The notes: generated by a model from the sequence alone, not told the origin. Shown: positions 21,796 through 34,394, numbered from the stretch's first letter. The stretch: 64,000 nt of DNA from Trema orientale (GCA_002914845.1 JXTC01000183.1:1-64000); one strand, 5' to 3'. Program-made: numbers and translations.

Positions 21796-23614
21796 TCAGC
21801 TGAAGCCTGAGAAGTCTTGAGGTGGTTCGATCCAAATATTCTCAAACGGGTTTTGCTCTCCCCAGTCATAACACTGCTTACGAGGGTAGTATCTACAGTC
21901 ACTGAGAGAGTACAATATGCAACGCCTTCCATAGAAACGAACTTTAGAGAAGTAGACACTGTTTCTCAATATTCCAAGGAGATCAGTTCTTGAATGGGAT
22001 GATAAGAAGCTCACAAAAAGTGAAATACCGTCAAGATTTTGCATCTCCTCCCAAACCATGTTTGCCGGATCAAGCTTGAAAACAATGGGATTTTCACTAG
22101 AACATGTATAAATAACTAATAAATCCCCATTATGCTCAGCCATAAACTTGCCTTTCCACCAGTTTTTGGCAAAAAAGTTCTCTGGGCATTTCGGGGGAGG
22201 AACAGAGAGAACACTCCAAGTGCGTTCCATGGGGTCAAACACCCCAAGCCAGCCAGTGAGACTTAGACAATAAAAGAGCCCATTGCAGAAAACAAGCTTA
22301 TTCCAAATGCTACTGACAAAAGGCAAGCGATTTTGATAGTTAACTGTAACCCACTTTGTTGCCCCAGCATGACAAGTACTAATAGCAACAATCGTTGGAC
22401 TGATGTGCTTGACTGTAAAAAGTATGCAGTTTGAGGATGTAGGTGCACAAGAGAATGCAACTATTTGATAAGTCAACTCGAATTTTGGTAGTTTTATCAC
22501 CTTACGAGTAAAAGGATTAAAGAAGAAAACACGGTGAGATCTTGGCCTGTATAGCAACAGCCAACCGTCTTTAGTATAGCAAACCCTAGATCCATTCAAC
22601 TCAGGTAACTCAAGGGAATGAGTCTTGCGCTTTGATGGATCATAAAATTCATACAAGTTGCCAAATTTTGGAAAGTACATGAGCCATGGTGATTGATTCA
22701 CCACCCTGACAGATATGGCAGTTGACTGCCATCTCTTGCATACCATAGAGGCACGAACATTGTCATCTAGCGTCAGCCGGGACAAAATGATCTCCAGAAG
22801 TTCAGTTGGAATGTCAGACCAAGTCTGTAATTCCAATGATTCATGCTTCTCCGTGGTTCCCTTTCTTTTATTATCAGTAATTGTTTCATCTAACCTATGC
22901 ATCACAGAACCCGGGTAAGTTATAAAATGCATCCATGGACCGGAACTTGATTACCAAACATGTAAAATAAAACAGAATTTGCAACCATTCCGCAATAGTT
23001 TCAAGTGTAAACGCCCCCTTTTACCATCAATCAAGATCTGTTCGCATGTAACAACGAAAATCGTTTTTCATTTCTAAATTTTACTCTTTGATGTAGTGAT
23101 TTCTCCATCTAAGTCTAAGATCCCTTATAAAAACTCAAATGCTTAAAATCACTATTCATAGGAAAAATATATATAACATAAGCAGTTACCATGAATTCAG
23201 ACCAAAAATCTCAATCTTTACAACAATTCTCAAAGATTCAAACTATCTTACATAAAAAGAACACAAGTTTCTCATTTCTAACACCAGGGTCTCTCAAATT
23301 CCAGAAAACCCTAAAACCAATTCTTACCCACATGCTAGAACTCAGCAAATTTTCAAAATTGACTTCTCTTTTCACGATTCAATCTCAAAAACTGGTTTAA
23401 ACTAAACACATTTGTTTTAAATTACAAACCCAGACTGACCCAATTCCTAAAACACTGAATTGAACCCCAAATCTACAATCAAGTAAAGAATTTTTGAAAA
23501 ACAAAAATGAAAACTTTTATACACAGCTACAATAATATTTTACTTCGAGAAAAAACAAGAGAAGTATATAGAATAAGCTTACAATTTCATCTTCTTCCTC
23601 CTCCTCCCAGCCAT
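21796..23614 (-). CDS. F-box protein with C-terminal DUF295/kelch-like domain
   Basis: Putative substrate receptor of an SCF ubiquitin ligase. Two exons are inferred: 23614-23583, encoding MAGRRRKKMK, and 22894-21796. The donor is GTAAGC and the acceptor GCATAG, and the frame is kept (LLDETITDNK across the join), giving 376 residues. The F-box lies at about residues 35-78 (WSDIPTELLEIILSRLTLDD, VCKRWQS). The rest resembles plant F-box proteins with DUF295-type beta-propeller repeats (GWLLLYRPRSHRVFFFNPFTRKVIKLP, LTGWLGVFDPMERTWSVL, GDLLVIY). An alternative start inside exon 2 (22932) would skip the basic N-terminus; I prefer the spliced form because splice signals and frame agree. A GA/CT repeat lies in the leader (about 23638-23662). 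The substrate is unknown. Confidence 0.85.
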
Positions 23615-25556
23615 GGCGAACTCCAAGAGCTGCTCTCTAGAGAGAGAGAGAGAGAGAGATGCACTGAGAGACGATATTGAGAGAGGTTTAGAGAGAGAAA
23701 GTGAGGAGTTGAGAGAGGAGACAGCGAACCGTGTACAAACGCAATTTGGATATAAAAAGGTGGCTACAAGTGTGTGAGTTGAGTCTTCATCAGCTGTGTA
23801 CGACTCCATAATATCCCGATACAATGAGCCAATGGCGTATGACTGTGTATCTCGTTGACTTATTTTGATAAATTTATCATTACTAGTATGTCGTGGCAAA
23901 TTATAATTGGATATTCCATGAGAAGCCGTGAAAGGGGAAAGCACATAATGATTGCTAATGTTACAGCTGGTCAACAAGTTTAAGCCAACGTTGTAAAACT
24001 GTGTTATTTGGTTTGACTCGTACAGACAAAAAATTGCACTTTCATTTTTACATTTTTTTCCCTTAATATGTATACCTATATTTTTTTTTCAAGCAAAAAA
24101 AAATATTATATATATGTATAGTTTACTTCTATTATTTCATATTTTCTTTTTTCTTTCTTTGAATTCTCTCTCTATTTTTTTTTTTAAGGGAAAAAGTTTA
24201 CAATTCTCATTTGAATTTCATAATCTTATAGTTGACATTTCATAATATTACTACGTTACCGAATTGATGTATATAACATCTCCCCAATAAGACTTGATAT
24301 TAAAAAATAATATACTAAAAACTGGAAAAAAAAAAAAAGAAAAGAAAAAGGAAAAAGCTATTAGTAAATTGTTTATCATAAACTTCGAGTGCTACAATAA
24401 GTCTTTAAAACCTTATTTCATTTTAGGTGACATTGTAGTTGGATACGTTATCGATAGTGAGTATTTGTGAACATTTGACAATAATCCTATTTGATGATTT
24501 TAAAAAGGTGCCATATGGATAAGATTTATCTTCAGTGATCCATTACATAAATCTTACTTTTTATATTCACCAGAAAAAAAAAAAAAAAAAGGTAAACATT
24601 ACTAGTGATACTCTGCATATGATAGTTTAGGAGGTGGAGCAACTACTTCTAGCTATTGATTTAGGCCTGATATGAGTTAAGTAACACCACTAAACTTGTT
24701 CATTTTATACGTTATTATGGTGCAAAGCAACAGAAACTGCAACTATTAACACTAATACCGAATTCTTATACGTTATTATGGTGCAAAGCAACAGAAACTA
24801 CAACTATTAACACTAATACCGAATTCTTAAAAGCTTTTGTATGCTCAAATGGATATATATAATTAGGATTATCCATCTAACTGAGGTTTATTGAGGAACT
24901 CATGTGAAATCTACCACGATTTTAACGTAGATGCGTCTAACATTAGCATAATCCTCTTTGTCGTAACCCGAAACTTTATAATTATATAAAAGCTTCTAGC
25001 CAGTAATGTCCTTCTCGGGTCAACATCAACGTGGTGCCTGATGTTATTGACTTTTCTAATGCTTCAATGAAAACAACTTATGAGATCGATTTCGCCGCCG
25101 CCTTTCAGAGAGATGGGCCACCTGGAGTAAAATTCTTTTCAACTTTGTGAATGTTAAGGTTTAGATTAGTAGTTGTCCCAAGTGCTCTATATAATATAGT
25201 TCCAAATAGATGAATATCTAAGAAGTAAAGTAGAAAAACGAAGATAGAAAATACATAATTCATATATATCATTCTTCCAAAATACATGGAGAGAGAGGGA
25301 GAGAGAGAGAGACATTACAATATCAAATGCTGGGTACTAGTACTACGTCAACAAATGTCACCAAGCGTGTAACTCAGAACAACATAAAGAAGGGGGGGCC
25401 TAAAACCAACTTTAGAATCCCCAAATCCCAAATGGGAAAATGAAAATTTGCCAAAAAAAAACATTCTTCTTCTCTTCAAAAGAAGATGCCTAAAGCAAAA
25501 AGAGAGATGCTAAAACCCCAAAAACCACTTCATAATTTGACTTAATTCAAATCAAA
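23615..25556. other. Spacer between F-box and glutaredoxin-domain genes
   Basis: Holds the F-box gene's leader and promoter, poly(A)/poly(T) tracts, a 61-bp tandem duplication (listed separately) and a GA-rich tract at about 25287-25313. No gene supported. Confidence 0.5.
24705..24826. repeat. Perfect-to-one-mismatch 61-bp tandem duplication
   Basis: Copies 24705-24765 and 24766-24826, each running from TTATACGTTATTATGG to ACCGAATTC, differ at a single base (G/A). A recent local duplication. Confidence 0.9.
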
Positions 25557-26738
25557 TTAACAACAAAGGGGGCATTGGACCAAACCATTCTCATTACACT
25601 CTCCACATCTCACCATCTTCTTCTGCTGCTCATCCAAGACCTTACAGCTCCCATTACATTCCGTACACATGACAAATCTGAACCCGGCACAACCTTCGCA
25701 GCCGCCAACAGCACTCGGAATCCCATCAAACAAGGCACCCAACTTTCCCTCTTCCTCCAACTTCACCACTTCTTCAGCTCCTCCAATCAGCCTCCCCTTG
25801 ACAAAAACCAATGGCACTTTCACTTCCTTTGTGCCCATTAGCCTCCTTAGCTCCTCCTTGAACCCCGAATCCATCGATATATCGCGCTCGAACACGTGGA
25901 TTAAGTGGGACTCAATGATCGATCTGACTTTGTTGCAATCCTCAAACGTTTTCCTAATTCCTCGGAGTGTTGTCGTGTAGATGACGACCGAATTCTCGCC
26001 CCCCGGCGGGCAATTTTCGGCGTAAGACAGTAGAATCGACCCCGAATCCCGCGAAATCCTCCTCACTTTCCGGGCTTTGGGCGATGAAGAAACCATCCTC
26101 TTGATTTGCTCTCCCTCTGCGGACAATTCTTTCTCGTAGGAGGCAACCAACTCCGGATCAAACAGGGGACTAAACCCCTTGCTCCACCGACGATTCTCCG
26201 AATCGCTTCCGAAACTCTCCCTTTTCGCCCCATTCGGAGACCCTTTCGCCTGGAAACTCAAACTCAACACCGCCTTACAAGATTTCTCACTAGAATTCCT
26301 CACTCTCAATACCTCTCCGCCGCCGCCGACGCCGCCTTTATTCTCTTTCCCTCCAACCCTCCTCGGCTTCCTCGGCGAACCAATCTGATTCAAGAACTTC
26401 AACGGACTCATCGAATCGATATCCGCAAACCCGCGAAGAATCGCACGACCCTTCGGACTCTTCTTCACTTGATTCGAAATGGGCATTCCTTCTTCGAGAT
26501 CCTCCATAAGCTCCCAAGCGTTGATAACTTCCGGATTCTCTCGAGGCGGCGATCTCGACCACATCTTCTTACTCTCCGCCAAAACAGAGTCTTTGAGGGG
26601 TTGTTCCTTGTCGAGATTGAGAACCCCGTAAGTGCTGGAAGTGAGAGAAACGACGTGGTTCATGTAGTCGCCGCCATTGTTGAGCATGATATCTTGCTTG
26701 AGCTCTTTCCTGAAGAGCTTTGATGAAACGCAACCCAT
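25557..26738 (-). CDS. Glutaredoxin-domain protein with N-myristoylation motif and C-terminal CxxC zinc-finger region
   Basis: Single-exon gene of 393 residues, counted from MGCVSSK. That start is preferred over an upstream in-frame ATG because the MGCVSSK N-myristoylation consensus is conserved in this plant family. Residues 30-250 are low-complexity and Ser/Arg-rich, with the conserved segment INAWELMEDLEEG. The glutaredoxin-like domain is at about 251-340 (VVIYTTTLRGIRKTFEDCN, VPLVFVKGRLIGG). The usual active-site CxxC is replaced by TLRG, so classical glutathione-dependent reduction is unlikely. The C-terminus (347-393) has paired CxxC motifs (CEGC, CTEC, CGEC, CPLC), as in DnaJ-type zinc fingers. 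Relatives are the uncharacterised Arabidopsis At3g28850-like proteins. Inferred: membrane-tethered redox or scaffold role. Confidence 0.9.
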   Translation of the reverse strand: MGCVSSKLFRKELKQDIMLNNGGDYMNHVVSLTSSTYGVLNLDKEQPLKDSVLAESKKMWSRSPPRENPEVINAWELMEDLEEGMPISNQVKKSPKGRAILRGFADIDSMSPLKFLNQIGSPRKPRRVGGKENKGGVGGGGEVLRVRNSSEKSCKAVLSLSFQAKGSPNGAKRESFGSDSENRRWSKGFSPLFDPELVASYEKELSAEGEQIKRMVSSSPKARKVRRISRDSGSILLSYAENCPPGGENSVVIYTTTLRGIRKTFEDCNKVRSIIESHLIHVFERDISMDSGFKEELRRLMGTKEVKVPLVFVKGRLIGGAEEVVKLEEEGKLGALFDGIPSAVGGCEGCAGFRFVMCTECNGSCKVLDEQQKKMVRCGECNENGLVQCPLCC

Positions 26739-27177
26739 TGTTGAGTTGGGTTTTTTTTCCCTCAGAGTTTCACTCTGTGTGTTTTTGTTTTCGGTTATTG
26801 GGGGTTGAGATTGGGATTTGAAGAAGAAAGGGGTAGACAACGTTGTGGGAGGCTTTTTTTTCTTTTTTTGAATGTTTAACGGTTACCTTGTCTGTCCCTT
26901 CAACGGGCCCCAACGGTCCGATATTTCGAATTGGCTTTTATTAATTGGATTGGGAGGAATTTTTGTACGAAGCCCCTAAAGTTCTCACTCATTCAGTATC
27001 TGACCCGAATACTAATAGGTTTTAATCGTTTACACCCTCAGTGATGCTTGGATGAGTAATGATTTGGCCGCAGCATTTTTCTATTTTGACTTTTGCTTGT
27101 CGTGTTTTTATTTTCTATTTTTTATCGGTCCCTAAATTATTGATAAAATCTCACTTTAGTCTCTAAATTTTAAAAAG
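26739..27177. other. Promoter side of the glutaredoxin-domain gene
   Basis: Leader and upstream region of the minus-strand gene; no distinct motif I would assert. Confidence 0.4.
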
Positions 27178-27942
27178 GATAATGACATAAAATAGTTTAA
27201 TTATTAACTTTTCTATAAGAAAATTCTGACTTTTGAAAACTTGCAAATTAATATCCTGATTTTTTTATTTTTGCAAATTAATATGCAGATTTTATATTTT
27301 CTGCAAATTAATATCTTCACTTTTGAATTCTAAAAAATAATACCCCCATTTATAATTTTTGAAATTTAATATCTTGACTTTTTTTTTGGGCAAATTTTTA
27401 CTCTTAGCAAGTTTAAAAAAAAGTAAATACTTCTCATTAACATTTAAATAGTGATATATTATGAGAAATTTTTTTTCTAATTATTACTTTTTGGTTGGTT
27501 GCAAAAAAAAATATAAATTGGATGATGGTTAAAATTATAGAAAGACCAAATTTTAAGTTTTTTTTTCTATTTACAATTAACTATTTTTCCATTTCATTTT
27601 AATTTTTCTTTTTAAAATGAAAAAACTAAAATAATTATAAATATTTTCCAAATATTTTGTTAGTGTTGAATAAGTTTTTATTAAGTTAATGATGGGTATT
27701 ATCGTCTTTTTATTATTAAAATTAGTTAATTGGGCATCAAGGGTATAAATTTGCATGAATTTCAAATGCCGGGTATTAATTTGCAGAAATTTCAACTATC
27801 AGGGTATTAATTTATAAAATTTAAAATTAAGGATATTCTTATACGTAGATTCAAAAGTCAGGGTATTAATTTGTAGGAATTTAAAAATTAAGATTTTTTT
27901 TTTAGAAAAATTAAAAATTAAGGTATTTTTATGTCATTATCC
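27178..27942. mobile_element. Fold-back repeat family FB1, copy 2 (most complete)
   Basis: Begins GGATAATGACATAAAATA and ends TATTTTTATGTCATTATCC, an inverted pair. Both arms (about 220-240 bp) are themselves built from degenerate units of about 33 bp. The left arm repeats TTGCAAATTAATATCCTGA-like units; the right arm carries the reverse complement type, AATTTGCAGAAATTTCA plus GGGTATTAA. The centre (27440-27740) is unique AT-rich sequence shared with copies at 9489-10008 and 34907-35585. No open frame. No clear target-site duplication; non-autonomous, fold-back or MITE class. Confidence 0.8.
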
Positions 27943-30900
27943 CAATTTAAAGGTACTTATTTTGGTGGTTTTGGTATTTTCCTTTACGAATTTAAATGAA
28001 AAAGACCAACATGATATTTTTGGGACGAATATTGAACTTAATCTATTCATTAAATTACTATTTTACGCTTAAATATGACATAAGGTTAGCAAAATAAGTG
28101 TTTAGGAGCTAGAACAATAAAGGTTCAAATACAAACAAAAATTTTGTAGTGAATGTTTCTTTTAACTTTAAGATTTTCATAAAATGATAATATAAATGTT
28201 TAATTCTATTATGATTTTGATTAGATTAAAGACAATGAAGCTATTCATCTATTACCATCTGTATGTTTTTTCTTTCTAAAAGAAGATTAGTATCATCACA
28301 CTTATCGTCATTTTGATAAACTAGTGGGATCGCAAGTAGAAAAGAAACAGACTAATCCAGGCATTAACTATCCGTGTAAATCCATACGAGAACAACACAA
28401 TTCACTATTTCAGATGAGTAAATGCAAACATCAAGAATCAAGTTTCTGATGGATGTGAGAATTAGAACATAATCATATGTCGTAATTAGTAGACAAGAAA
28501 AAAAAAAAAAAACAATATAATTAGACTTGTTTTTTTTTAATCCATTTTTTTGAAATTCACTAGCTTCGTTTCCCATCAAAGTAAATTCAAGCCGAAGTCT
28601 TTCTACGAAGCACAAACTAAGATCAAAGATATGTTACAAGCTAACACGACTGGTAAAGCAAATTCCCCGCATTCTTGTGCTTTTAAGAAGAAACTTATGG
28701 CTAAAGAAAAAGAACATGGTTTGGACTTGGACTTGTATTTTTTCTTTAGGTTCAATAACAATATGGGACCTTCATCTAAAAAAAAAAAAAAAAACAGTAT
28801 GGTCCTAGATTTAGCCCAGCCCAAATGTAACAAGATATTGGGTCTTGATTTAGTTCTAGAATATCATAAAAATCCAATCTTTTCTTTCCTCTTGTAATAT
28901 CTGATTAGTTAAATTGGCCCAAACTAAGATTGAAAAGGACAGAGAGAACGAAGAAGAAGAAAAAGACATTCCATTAGTGGTTACTACTTTCTGTACCTAA
29001 CCCATTATGGAAACTAAAGTAAGTCAATGTTAAGTTAAAATGGACAACTGTGGCATTTATGCAAATTGCAAACATAAAACATGGCATTTTTACAACTATA
29101 TGATGCCAAAGGTCTCATCAGAGGCCTATATTCAAAAGACTGGCATGAGTTACGTGGAGGTAGTGGTGTGGTTGTTATGAGTGAAAAGTCCAACCCAACT
29201 AAAAGATCACTGAGAAAGAGAGATGAGAGTATATATAGGAGAATTTGTGCAATTTGTCAAATGATAAGGACTAAATTTATATTATTCCAACACACGTTTT
29301 TTTTTTTTTTTTTTTGATAAAATTATTCCACTACAAGTAAGTCCAAAAGAAAGAGGACCACTTTTTGGGGTGGAAAAGTAAAACTAGCCAAGGTATAGCT
29401 ACCCAGCTAATATGATAAGAATTAATAGTTAAGAGAGTAAAATATACATTTTATGGTTTTGGTATTGTCGTGGGTCAATTCTATCCACATCCACGTTTCC
29501 TTGCTTTATGAGAACTATTGTTATTTTACAGCTCAATTTGTAAGAACAAGATAAAAATAGATTAGGATATCTTCTTTGAAAAAAAAAATGGTGCAAGGCT
29601 CTATTATACTTTCATTCATTGTAAAATTATTTTATTGCCCTTCGCTTCTTTTGGACAGTGAAGAAATGGGAGTCTGGGAAAAAGTGATCTTTATATCCCT
29701 AGGTTGTCCTTTTAATAACAAAGGTATATATATAATGCATTATTAAGCTTTAGCAATAGTGAGTAAAAATCATCACGGCATGAAATGAGTGATTTCGACA
29801 AGATTCAAGTTAAATATGTCTATCATATCTTGTTTCAATAAAAAAAGAAAAAAAAAGTAGTATGAAAAAAGGAAATTGAAAAGGAAAACAAGAAAAGGAA
29901 AAGAGGAAAAAAAAAAGTTCTTTTCAACTCTATATCATATCGGTTGATGAGTCATATGTATCTCCGAAGGCCCCATCATGATGTCTACCCTTACAACGTT
30001 TCTATATCTTTTTGAAGAATCAAAAGAAAACCGAAAACACTCTTCTAGAAATCTTTATATATATATGTATTTTTTTGAGTGAATCTTTATATATATTTTT
30101 AACGTAAAGAAATAAACTATAAGAGTAGAACATTAGGCCTATTTTTTGAGCAGAATTGGATCACGCTTTTTTATTTGTATCGGTGAGTAATGATGAAGAT
30201 GATGCAGAGCAAGATGACGCTAATAAAATTATAAGGGTAGATGACATCAATATTTTCCGTATATTTAGTACCTTTAATTGCATTTACTCAAATACTACGC
30301 ATTAGTACCTCAACATCTATAACATGGGACAATACATTAAAAAAAATCAAGCACTCTAGTAAATACCAATACGACTTTATTCCAGAGAAAAAAAAATACC
30401 AATACTGACAAATATTTCAGGCTGCTGTTCTTTATTGTACTCCACTAATTAAGTAACTTACATCTGACAATATGCATATAATTTCGAATAAATAATTTAT
30501 TCTTTGCTTATAAGGATCGTAAGAGTCACAATTAATGATTAATTGCAGTTGAGAGAGAGAATAGGGAATATACCAACGAAACTTGTGAATGAAAAATCAT
30601 GGAGAAATTTAGTTAAAGAGTCTAATTAATGGGTTAGCTAAACTAGCCTTAATAGATTGATGCGATTGTAGAACTACTGTCCTTAATTTTAGTGCAAATG
30701 CTTTTGATAACGCGCTATATATATAAAGTCCATAGCAATGATCCTTTAAAGTATCATGACTTATTGTCCCAAAGGTTGACATAATGAGAACTGTCAACTG
30801 TGAATGGTAATTAAACCCAAAATTCTTCATTCATGTCGTTTTTAATAATTTGGCATAGTACGATATATTCCATATGACTTACACAAATGTACGGTTTTTC

Positions 30901-32336
30901 CAATAGGAAAATTCAACACAATATGGTTTTTCATTTCGTCTATTCCAGCCTAATGGGTCATTACATATAGTACTGATGTAATTAATATTAATTAACCAAT
31001 TTTAGAGGTAACCCATGGGATCATTATCAATCTATATTGGCATTTCAATACTAATACTTGAGATAGTTTAATTAGTGTAAAAATTTGGTACTTTTGGTCT
31101 CTCTAACATTATTCTAATTATATTTATATTACTCTTATTCTTTTTTGAGTATAACTGAATAAATTAATAAATAGAGAAATTCACATAGATTCCATGCATT
31201 ACTAAATGATAGTAGCTAGAGCACTTACGATTGTAAAGGAAAAAAAATCAAAATAAAATTGTGGTCAATCTTTTTACTTTATTCATTTTATCTTTTTGTT
31301 GGTAGTGCTAACTTCGGCTTTCTTGTTTTTATATGGTAAAAGTATATGATACTAAAATACAAAAGCATGAAATCTCTAAATAGAAAAAAGAAAGTGAAAT
31401 TAAGTAAAAATAAATAAATAAATGAACAAAAGAAGCTTGATCATCTAGAAGCATACCAAGATGAAACTTCATAGTTCATCATGGCTCACGTAATTTCCTT
31501 GTTTGGCGGCGGCTTTGCTTACTTGGGCAATTGGATTGGTTGGCCGAAGCCCATAGAATTGAGCGGCTTAGCTTAGCTTTATGTCGTTTTGCATGTTTAT
31601 TTAATAATAATTATAACGTGGTTTGACTTCTTGGAATCTAATTGACCCCACTGAGCTAAGTTTTTATCTTTTCTTTCTCATTTTCAATATTTATTTGCTC
31701 CAATATATCGGTGGCTCGGCTTAAGGCCAGCCCAAGCAAAGCCAAGCTCGGGTAAGGCACATTTTCAAGTGTCCCCGGATTTGAGTTACTTTCTCTATCT
31801 AGGTCAATAGCTCATTAAAATCGTCATTGAATTCTATTCAAAGTCGATCAAACCTTTTAATCATAAATTTAATTCATGGCACATAATATATTATATAAGT
31901 AATTATTTTAATCAGTCTTGAATCAAAATCAAGAGATCAAGCGAATCATATAAATAAACAAATAAATAATAATTTATTTATGTGTAAAATTCCAAATGCA
32001 TTTTTTAGTTTGACGATTGACGTTAACTTAATTATTATGAACTTTGACATAGACAAATATGAAGGATAATTATCTAAGAGTTTGTACATGCATTTTTAAT
32101 CCTTCAGCATATTCTAGCAAGTTTGACTGAAAGTGACATAGTTGGTGCTGACCGAGACCACTACTGTAGTAAGAAAATTTTCGGTTTCTATATTGTCTAT
32201 ATTGCCTGCATATATTTCATTATTCTAGAGATATCGGTTGATATTATTTGCTTCTTAGACCAAGTAGTTTTAGTAATATGATAGTACATTTAAGCACTCA
32301 CCCTTCCATATAAATATTGACCAAGAGCAGTTATTA

Positions 32337-32338
<2 letters not shown>
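27943..32338. other. Long AT-rich spacer without a supported gene
   Basis: 4.4 kb dominated by AT tracts and poly(A) runs (28500, 28780, 29300, 29850). Frames at 28550-28897 and 29081-29317 are low-complexity, lack family resemblance and are crossed by poly(A), so I do not call them genes. No RNA gene recognised. Confidence 0.5.

Positions 32339-32375
<37 letters not shown>
32339..32375. repeat. (TC)n microsatellite, about 17-18 units
   Basis: Uninterrupted TC dinucleotides from about 32339 to 32375. Confidence 0.95.
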
Positions 32376-32378
<3 letters not shown>

Positions 32379-32496
32379 GAGAAGTTAAAAAACCCAATGA
32401 CTAATTAGCAATTTCATTAAATCAGTTTAATATTCGATAGCCACGACATAAACTCAAAAAATAAGAATAAAAACAGACATTTAAAATATATATATA

Positions 32497-32704
32497 GGCA
32501 CCAATCCAATAGGTATTTTTATTTTTTTTTTACTTATGCATAGATATCAATTTGGCCAATGAAAATTTAGCATATGCATTTTTTTATTATAAAAAGTAAG
32601 AGAGAAAGAGCATTAATGATGCACGTCTTTTTATGCACTTAATTATAATTATTGGACTACCATTTACCTACGTAAAAAGAAAAAAAAAAAACTATTGGCA
32701 ACCT
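32497..32704. mobile_element. TA-microsatellite MITE family (TM1), copy A
   Basis: About 208 bp with ends GGCACCAATCCAATAGGTAT and ACTATTGGCAACCT, directly abutted by TATATA on both sides. Internal features shared with the other copies are TTGGCCAATGAAAATTT, AAGTAAGAGAGAAA and CATTAATGATGCACGTCTTTT. No coding capacity. Confidence 0.8.
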
Positions 32705-32718
32705 ATATATATATATAT

Positions 32719-32958
32719 GGGTTTGGTTTAAATGGTTACAACAATATTTACCCATGAATGGTTACAACAATATTTACCCATGAATGGTTACAATCGTTTA
32801 AGCCGTTAGATCTAATATCTTACGGTGGTGATTAGTTTGGTAGTTAGCCAAAAAAATTTAATGCTATTTATTACCATCAAAAAAATTTAATGCTATCACT
32901 ACTTTTTTTAGTATCCATTCATAGTCACAAAAAAATTGTAACCATTGAGAAGTCCTCC
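32719..32958. mobile_element. Another fold-back element between TA microsatellites
   Basis: Lies between (TA)n tracts at 32702-32718 and 32957-32978. The left arm carries AAATGGTTACAACAATATTT, repeated in tandem (period about 31 bp); the right end carries the inverted AAAAATTGTAACCATTGAG. It also holds a duplicated AAAAAAATTTAATGCTAT. Different sequence from TM1. Confidence 0.55.
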
Positions 32959-33499
32959 ATATATATATATATATATATCTTAAGTTATATAGACCCAATT
33001 GATCACAAAACGATAAACAAATGGTTGATTTAATAGCAGTTGTGATGTGTGTAGATATAGCATCTGAACGCTCTTCATGATCTTGTGAAAATTTATTATT
33101 ACAAAAATTGAAAGAGGTGGTTGCTGGTTTGGAAGATGTACTTGTATGCGGCATTTATGGGATATGTAAGAACTAAGAAATTTTAAATAAATAAATATGT
33201 TTGTTGTACAAGGAACTTCGGAATTATTTGAAACAATTTGTACCTGAAAAATAATTCAAAAATCTGGTACCTATATGCATGCAGTTGAATACCTACCTAT
33301 GATGCCTAGGTCATATCAACGATTTTGGGAGATCATGATCAAGTATAATATATAGAATATTCAAAGGTTAAAGGTATTGTCACACGCAATGGAATATATA
33401 TAATTTGGTCCCTCTTTTCAATTTTTATTATTACGTAAGATATATAAAATATTACCTTTACTGCAGAAGCATTATAGTAATAATTATAATAAATATATA

Positions 33500-33716
33500 G
33501 TTCTCAATTCAATAAGTATTTATTTTACTTATTTATAGATATTTTATTCAGCCGTTGGATTAAACTATCATATTTTGGGTAGTTGAAAAAATAATAATAA
33601 AAATAAATACTTATCATTTAATATATTTTTTTTCTAATTTTTATCATGAAAATACGTACGTGATAAAATTTAATTAGACAAAATAAAAACTATGTAAAAA
33701 AAAATATTAGGTGCCA
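33500..33716. mobile_element. TM1-related MITE, diverged copy F
   Basis: TA-flanked. The left end, GTTCTCAATTCAATAAGTAT, is a diverged form of the TM1 end; it carries the AGCCGTTGGAT motif, and the right end is ATATTAGGTGCCATATAT. Shares the internal block ACGTACGTGATAAAATTTAA with the composite at 35623-36379 and the copy at 59099, defining a subfamily. Confidence 0.65.
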
Positions 33717-34394
33717 TATATGAGGAAGATAAAATGATCACGAGAATAGTTATAGTGGGAGGCAGCATATGTAATATGGATTGTCAAATATTGCACAAGC
33801 GGTTGTCTCATCATCATGTTGTTTATTACACATAATTATTTATGACTTTTCCTTATGTCTGACCATTATCTACATAATAAGTTAACATATCAAGCGGCTG
33901 TTGTAAATCAATTAGTATTATTATGACTTCTCTTTTCCCCTCTATAATGTCCCTCATAGGGGTGCATTGTTTTTCCTTATTATATTATACAGCTATAAGA
34001 TCATGACAATTAAAATTTGAATATCGATTAAGTCGAACTCATATTTTCCGCCCAATTTTGATATCTAATTGATTTTCAGCCAATGAATCGATAAAAAATA
34101 TGGAACTTCCTATTAAGCTTTTAACTTTATCATTTTTATGTTTTGTTCTTAATATTTAAAATTAGTTAATTGGTTTGGAAATTATTTTTTTTTAGGGGAA
34201 TGGTTGAACAAAATTGAGATACTAGAATTAAAAACAAGATATCGATTCCTATAAGTCATGCGTCGGTTTATTCTCCATTTTTTTCAAAGGTTAGAATAAA
34301 CAAATATATAAATAAAAAAGTTAATTTTTTTAAATAAATTAATTTTTACATTAAAAAAAACAATTTTTACACCGGTGGCCATAGTAGCGTGGTT
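33717..34394. other. AT-rich spacer, nothing recognised
   Basis: No gene or repeat I can support. Confidence 0.5.

Noticed and set aside
22263-22460. 65-codon minus-strand frame
   Set aside because: Alternative-frame shadow inside the F-box gene.
24705-24826. CRISPR-like or other prokaryotic array
   Set aside because: Only two abutting copies with no spacers, in plant nuclear DNA; a simple tandem duplication.
26106-26723. 205-codon plus-strand frame
   Set aside because: Antisense shadow of the intronless glutaredoxin-domain gene.
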